A stretch of 40,467 nt of DNA from a virus. The notes beneath the pieces are model-generated. The model searched no databases. It was not told where the DNA came from and saw only the letters and a program-made list of their open reading frames with translations. The position numbers and the translations under genes are program-made. Location: positions 1 to 40,467 of IMG/VR virus record IMGVR_UViG_3300047548_001032. One strand, given 5' to 3'. Positions 37,723-40,467 of this stretch are shown here, one piece after another (the stretch's first letter is position 1; each line of letters opens with the position of its first letter).

Positions 37723-38277
37723 ATGGACGAAGTTTGGCGTCCCGTTGTCGGCTTCGAGGAAAGTCATGAAGTCTCCAACCTGGGGCGCGTCAGATCCATT
37801 GCGCGAGCCATCACGCGACGGGCAAATAGATGGAGCGGGTTGGTTACCCATATTCACGCCCAGCGGATTCTCGGCCTTCGGCCCGAGCGCGGCGGATACC
37901 TGCGCTCCACCATCAGCCTTGATGGTCGCCAGAAGCAGTGTATGGTGCACCGCTTGGTGGCGAACGCGTTCCTTGATCCAGCGCCGACCGAAGAACACCA
38001 GATCAACCACAGGGATGGGAACAAGGCGAATAACCGCGCTGATAACCTTGAATGGGTCACGCGCGCGGAGAATATGAACCACGCTTATGCCAATGGCCTC
38101 AAGGTGCCGGTTAAAGGCTCCCGTCACGGACGGTCCAAGTTGACCGAAGAGCAAGTTGCGGAGATCAAAGCCCTCGGTGGCACACTTTCTCAACACCAGA
38201 TCGCAAAGCGCTTTGGGGTTGGGCAGCCGCAAATTCACCGCATATTGAGCGGGAGGCGCTGGGCGCATTTGGATTAG
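37723..38277 (+). CDS. HNH homing endonuclease (NUMOD4 + HNH)
   Basis: 184 residues on the opposite strand, from ATG 37723 (GGAG 8 nt upstream; ATG 37711 possible). NUMOD4 at 1-30 (DEVWRPVVGFEESHEVSNLG), HNH at about 80-130 (VHRLVANAFLDPAPTEEHQI, NHRDGNKANNRADNLEWVTR), then an HTH (LTEEQVAEIKALGGTLSQHQ, then IAKRFGVGQPQIHRIL). A free-standing homing enzyme that spreads by cutting genomes lacking it. It fits exactly between tail terminator and tail tube, leaving both intact. Confidence 0.9.
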   Translation: MDEVWRPVVGFEESHEVSNLGRVRSIARAITRRANRWSGLVTHIHAQRILGLRPERGGYLRSTISLDGRQKQCMVHRLVANAFLDPAPTEEHQINHRDGNKANNRADNLEWVTRAENMNHAYANGLKVPVKGSRHGRSKLTEEQVAEIKALGGTLSQHQIAKRFGVGQPQIHRILSGRRWAHLD

Positions 38278-38282
38278 CGCGT

Positions 38283-38684
38283 TCATGGTCTCACCAATTG
38301 AGAAAAGTATCTCACCTTAACCGTCTTGACGTACCAATCATCATCAGCACGACCGGGGCCGATTTCCGGCGTGCGTTCGATCAGGACCGAGACGCCGTCA
38401 GCAACGAAGGTTGCGCCGCGCGGGAAGGCATCGCGGATGGTTTCGGCGCGCGTCTCCGCGGAGCCCGGCCCAGCATCGAGCGGGTAAAACAGGTTCACTT
38501 GCAGATAGCCCCGCTCCATCCACCCGTTGCCCATTTCGGGGTTGTCAGGCTCGGCAGAGACGATGAATGCTGCCTGGTACGGCGTGCCTACTGTCGTCTC
38601 GAACTTCATGTTCTCGTAAGCCGTGGCGAACCCGGCGCTGATAGCCGCCAGTTGCGTTTCGAGGGCCTGTCGTACCGCCTTCAT
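38283..38684 (-). CDS. Tail terminator, DUF4128-like
   Basis: 133 residues. MKAVRQALETQLAAISAGFA, then TPYQAAFIVSAEPDNPEMGN, then GYLQVNLFYPLDAGPGSAET, then VKTVKVRYFSQ: the pattern of a DUF4128/gpU-like tail terminator, which caps the finished tail. Overlaps the gp10-like gene by 4 nt. Cut off from the tail tube gene by the HNH gene. Confidence 0.75.
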   Translation of the reverse strand: MKAVRQALETQLAAISAGFATAYENMKFETTVGTPYQAAFIVSAEPDNPEMGNGWMERGYLQVNLFYPLDAGPGSAETRAETIRDAFPRGATFVADGVSVLIERTPEIGPGRADDDWYVKTVKVRYFSQLVRP

Positions 38685-39142
38685 GGCAGCTTCGCCTTGG
38701 CGCTGATTACGGCGTCACGAACCGCCGTGTTGAACTCAAGCACAGTGCGGCCATAAACGCCGTAAGGAGCCTGCCTAGGCGTGGCTGTGCCGTCCTCGAT
38801 GGCCCAAGCATAGGGCGTGTTATTCTGGATATAGTAGACGTGGCCTGCGGCTTGTTCCGGCACCTTGCCAAGGCTGGCTTCCACCGTGCCGCGTCCAGAT
38901 GGATCAGGCCGGGCAATGACGCCGCTGAACCGGGCATCGACCGAAAGCACGTTGTTCGCGCGGTACTGCCCGCCGACATAGCCAATCGGCGGCGGCGACT
39001 TCCAGAACTTCGGATCGCCAACCGGCGAGCGTTCATCGACCTTGAACACAAGCGTCTCGATAGTGTCACGCACCACTTCATCGGCGCGCCCGCCCACTTT
39101 CTTGACCCATTCGCCAATCGCGGCTGAGAACTCGCCGCTCAT
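38681..39142 (-). CDS. HK97 gp10-like head-tail connector protein
   Basis: 153 residues. MSGEFSAAIGEWVKKVGGRA, then VVRDTIETLVFKVDERSPVG is a usual gp10-like start; VYYIQNNTPYAWAIEDGTAT followed by GVYGRTVLEF is the typical centre (Y-x-NxxPYA-x-IE-G). It links head and tail or completes the tail end. Confidence 0.8.
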   Translation of the reverse strand: MSGEFSAAIGEWVKKVGGRADEVVRDTIETLVFKVDERSPVGDPKFWKSPPPIGYVGGQYRANNVLSVDARFSGVIARPDPSGRGTVEASLGKVPEQAAGHVYYIQNNTPYAWAIEDGTATPRQAPYGVYGRTVLEFNTAVRDAVISAKAKLP

Positions 39143-39519
39143 GTCGCGCTCCTGATTGTCAGTTCGTACATGATCGCGAGACCGGCAGGCTCCAGCGGGG
39201 AAACCTCGGTGATGGTGTAAACCGCGCTGTTGGCGTCGGTGAGCGTGTCATCGACTTTAGGCTCGGTGAGCGCCGCGCCCGCACTGTTCAAACCGGACAG
39301 GTAGCAGAGCCGATCAGCAGCCGTGACGGCGGTGCCGCCCTGCTTGCGGATGCCTTGCCCGAACGGAAGGATCACCCCCTTTCCGGTTTGAGTGCTGGTC
39401 GTGATCGCAGCCGTGCCGGTTGCCGTGTTGTAGGCACCAGCGGCGCGCCGTGTGAGCGTCACGGCTTGGCCGTAGGCTGCGATCATGCGATCTGCGGAAA
39501 GGCGCTGCGCCGTCGTCAT
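39139..39519 (-). CDS. Head-tail stopper-like protein
   Basis: 126 residues from ATG 39519 (MTTAQRLSADRMIAAYGQAV) with GGGGG upstream; a longer start at 39549 is possible. Then TLTRRAAGAYNTATGTAAIT, then the beta-barrel end DTLTDANSAVYTITEVSPLE and PAGLAIMYELTIR. It is of the kind found between DnaT_2-like adaptor and gp10, i.e. a head closure protein (stopper). Confidence 0.65.
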   Translation of the reverse strand: MTTAQRLSADRMIAAYGQAVTLTRRAAGAYNTATGTAAITTSTQTGKGVILPFGQGIRKQGGTAVTAADRLCYLSGLNSAGAALTEPKVDDTLTDANSAVYTITEVSPLEPAGLAIMYELTIRSAT

Positions 39520-39635
39520 GCGCTTGCCCCCGATGCAAAAGCGTGGCACGCTGGCACAGGGCTAGACTGGCCAGTCGAAAGCGCGGCACTCCACCGCGTT
39601 GCCCCGCTGTTAAATGGAGCCGATAGGAGATCGGA

Positions 39636-40025
39636 ATGGACACCGAGCAATTTCACGAAGCCGTTGAGGCTGCGGTAAAGAGCGCGATTCAGAATTGGTC
39701 CCCCCAGTGGGGTGACTTCCCGGAAGCGATCTACGAAACCTACAAGAAGGCAATTGCCGAAGCTCTTGCTACCGACGGTGAGCACTACTTTCGGTTTGCG
39801 GATGACGGCTCTATTGAACTGTCCATTCTGCCGCTCGGCGACAGCCATCATTTTGACGACCCGTGGTTTCATTGTCGCGCCAACATCGCGGATGAAGTCA
39901 TTCAATACGCGGAAGATGGGGGAGGTGAGGGCGAGGCCGTGGCGAATGCCATAGCTGGCCTTGAAAGCGCCATCGCCCGTCTGAAGACGGAAGCCGCTTC
40001 CAAAGGGTGGGATTTGGCGCTCTAG
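39636..40025 (+). CDS. Moron of unknown function, 129 aa
   Basis: Rightward gene within the leftward head-tail operon, with AGGAG before ATG 39636. MDTEQFHEAVEAAVKSAIQN, then DFPEAIYETYKKAIAEALAT, then ADDGSIELSILPLGDSHHFD, then AGLESAIARLKTEAASKGWD. It is acidic, alpha plus beta, soluble and has a His/Asp cluster (GDSHHFDDPWFH). Opposite orientation and sandwiching between two structural genes are the marks of a moron. No clear promoter seen. Not recognised. Confidence 0.65.
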   Translation: MDTEQFHEAVEAAVKSAIQNWSPQWGDFPEAIYETYKKAIAEALATDGEHYFRFADDGSIELSILPLGDSHHFDDPWFHCRANIADEVIQYAEDGGGEGEAVANAIAGLESAIARLKTEAASKGWDLAL

Positions 40026-40027
40026 TC

Positions 40028-40467
40028 TCATGCGCGCTCAAGGCGGGACATGCCGCCCCCCCTCAAATAGGGCGCAAGCGCGCGGTCAACCGCAACGTAC
40101 TGCACCGACTGCGAAGCGTGCGGGCTGTATTCGGTTTCGAGCGGCCCTACCTTTTCGCGGATGGCAACGCGCTCCTGATCGGGCGCGAGGTCATCGGCCA
40201 AGGCGCGCAAGGCAAGGTCCGCGCAGGCGTTGGCGATGTCCGTAGGAACCGCGCTGCTGGCAACGTCGAAGCCATCGACAATCGCGCCGTAGCGCGGCCA
40301 GTCAAGCGCCTGGGCGCGAAGCAGCCGCGTGCCCTTCCATTGCTGCCGGTAGCGTTGCAGCATGAACTGTGTAGCCCGGCGCAGCGCGGATTCCTTGGCC
40401 GCGTCCGTGCCTGTCCAAGCCGTGTTGCCAAGGGCGGTATGGCGCGTGTCGGCAGCAGCTACAGTGA
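40028..40467 (-). CDS. DnaT_2-like head-completion protein, C-terminal part
   Basis: Continues the gene whose start is at 179 on the other side of the join. From there: LRRATQFMLQRYRQQWKGTR, then DWPRYGAIVDGFDVASSAVP, then ACADLALRALADDLAPDQER, VGPLETEYSPHASQSVQYVA and a final RALAPYLRGGGMSRLERA. This is the second half of the DnaT_2-like family. Stop at 40028, 2 nt from the convergent moron. Confidence 0.7.
   Translation of the reverse strand, partial: TVAAADTRHTALGNTAWTGTDAAKESALRRATQFMLQRYRQQWKGTRLLRAQALDWPRYGAIVDGFDVASSAVPTDIANACADLALRALADDLAPDQERVAIREKVGPLETEYSPHASQSVQYVAVDRALAPYLRGGGMSRLERA
40341..40467. repeat. Terminal direct repeat, right copy
   Basis: Identical to bases 1-127. See the left copy. 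Confidence 0.95.

Noticed and set aside
1-40467. CRISPR arrays, insertion sequences, tRNA or rRNA genes
   Set aside because: None seen. The iterons and the 44-bp repeat do not have spacer-repeat form, and the tRNA-like piece at 24609 is only a 16-nt 3' end.

Overview
The window is one complete temperate tailed-phage genome that closes into a circle. The first 127 bases are repeated exactly as the last 127, so the unique length is 40,340 bp and one gene (a DnaT_2-like head-completion protein) is cut by the ends. The sequence is GC-rich. The gene content (P22-like coat protein, DUF4055 portal, tape-measure protein with a frameshifted chaperone pair, CI repressor, tyrosine integrase) describes a siphovirus of a Gram-negative host. 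The type of protein seen (RusA, DUF3310, DUF7694, a short exported protein next to the repressor) suggests an alphaproteobacterium, perhaps a sphingomonad; that host call is inference.

Layout. (1) Late genes run leftward from about 9.0 kb through position 1 and on, across the circle, to 25.6 kb: a small regulator set, an exported TagO/VasI-like protein, TerS, TerL, portal, minor head protein, scaffold, coat, head accessory proteins, DnaT_2-like protein, head-tail connectors, tail terminator, tail tube, tail chaperones with a -1 slippery site, tape measure, tip and fibre proteins, and a lysis cassette (XhlA-like protein, GH24 lysozyme, holin-like protein, two spanins). Two rightward genes interrupt this block: an HNH homing endonuclease and an unknown moron. 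(2) Replication and recombination genes run leftward from 18.98 to 9.78 kb: Cro-like protein, DnaA-domain-IV protein, Rad52/Sak-like annealing protein, SSB, HNH-type nuclease, NinB-like protein, RusA, a winged-helix replication protein whose gene carries three iterons, a superfamily 2 helicase, a primase, dUTPase and DUF3310. (3) Rightward early or lysogeny genes run from 19.05 to 25.6 kb: CI, an exported moron, a string of small coupled ORFs, an HTH/GIY-YIG fusion protein, integrase, and a likely attP right after the integrase.

Regulation visible in the sequence: four 17-bp operators of the form GTACCY-N5-AGGTWC in two pairs (centres 34 and 33 bp apart), one pair between cro and cI and the other over a sigma70-type promoter at 20.53 kb; a terminator just after cro; and perfect GC-rich hairpins right after the scaffold, coat and tail-tube genes. 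The 177-bp leader of the coat gene holds four perfect hairpins in a row.

Most noteworthy: the operator pairs, the origin-like iterons inside a replication gene, the structured coat leader, the double slippery site, the excisionase-like/GIY-YIG fusion next to the integrase, the attP candidate that reads like a tRNA 3' end, and two likely frameshifted small genes.
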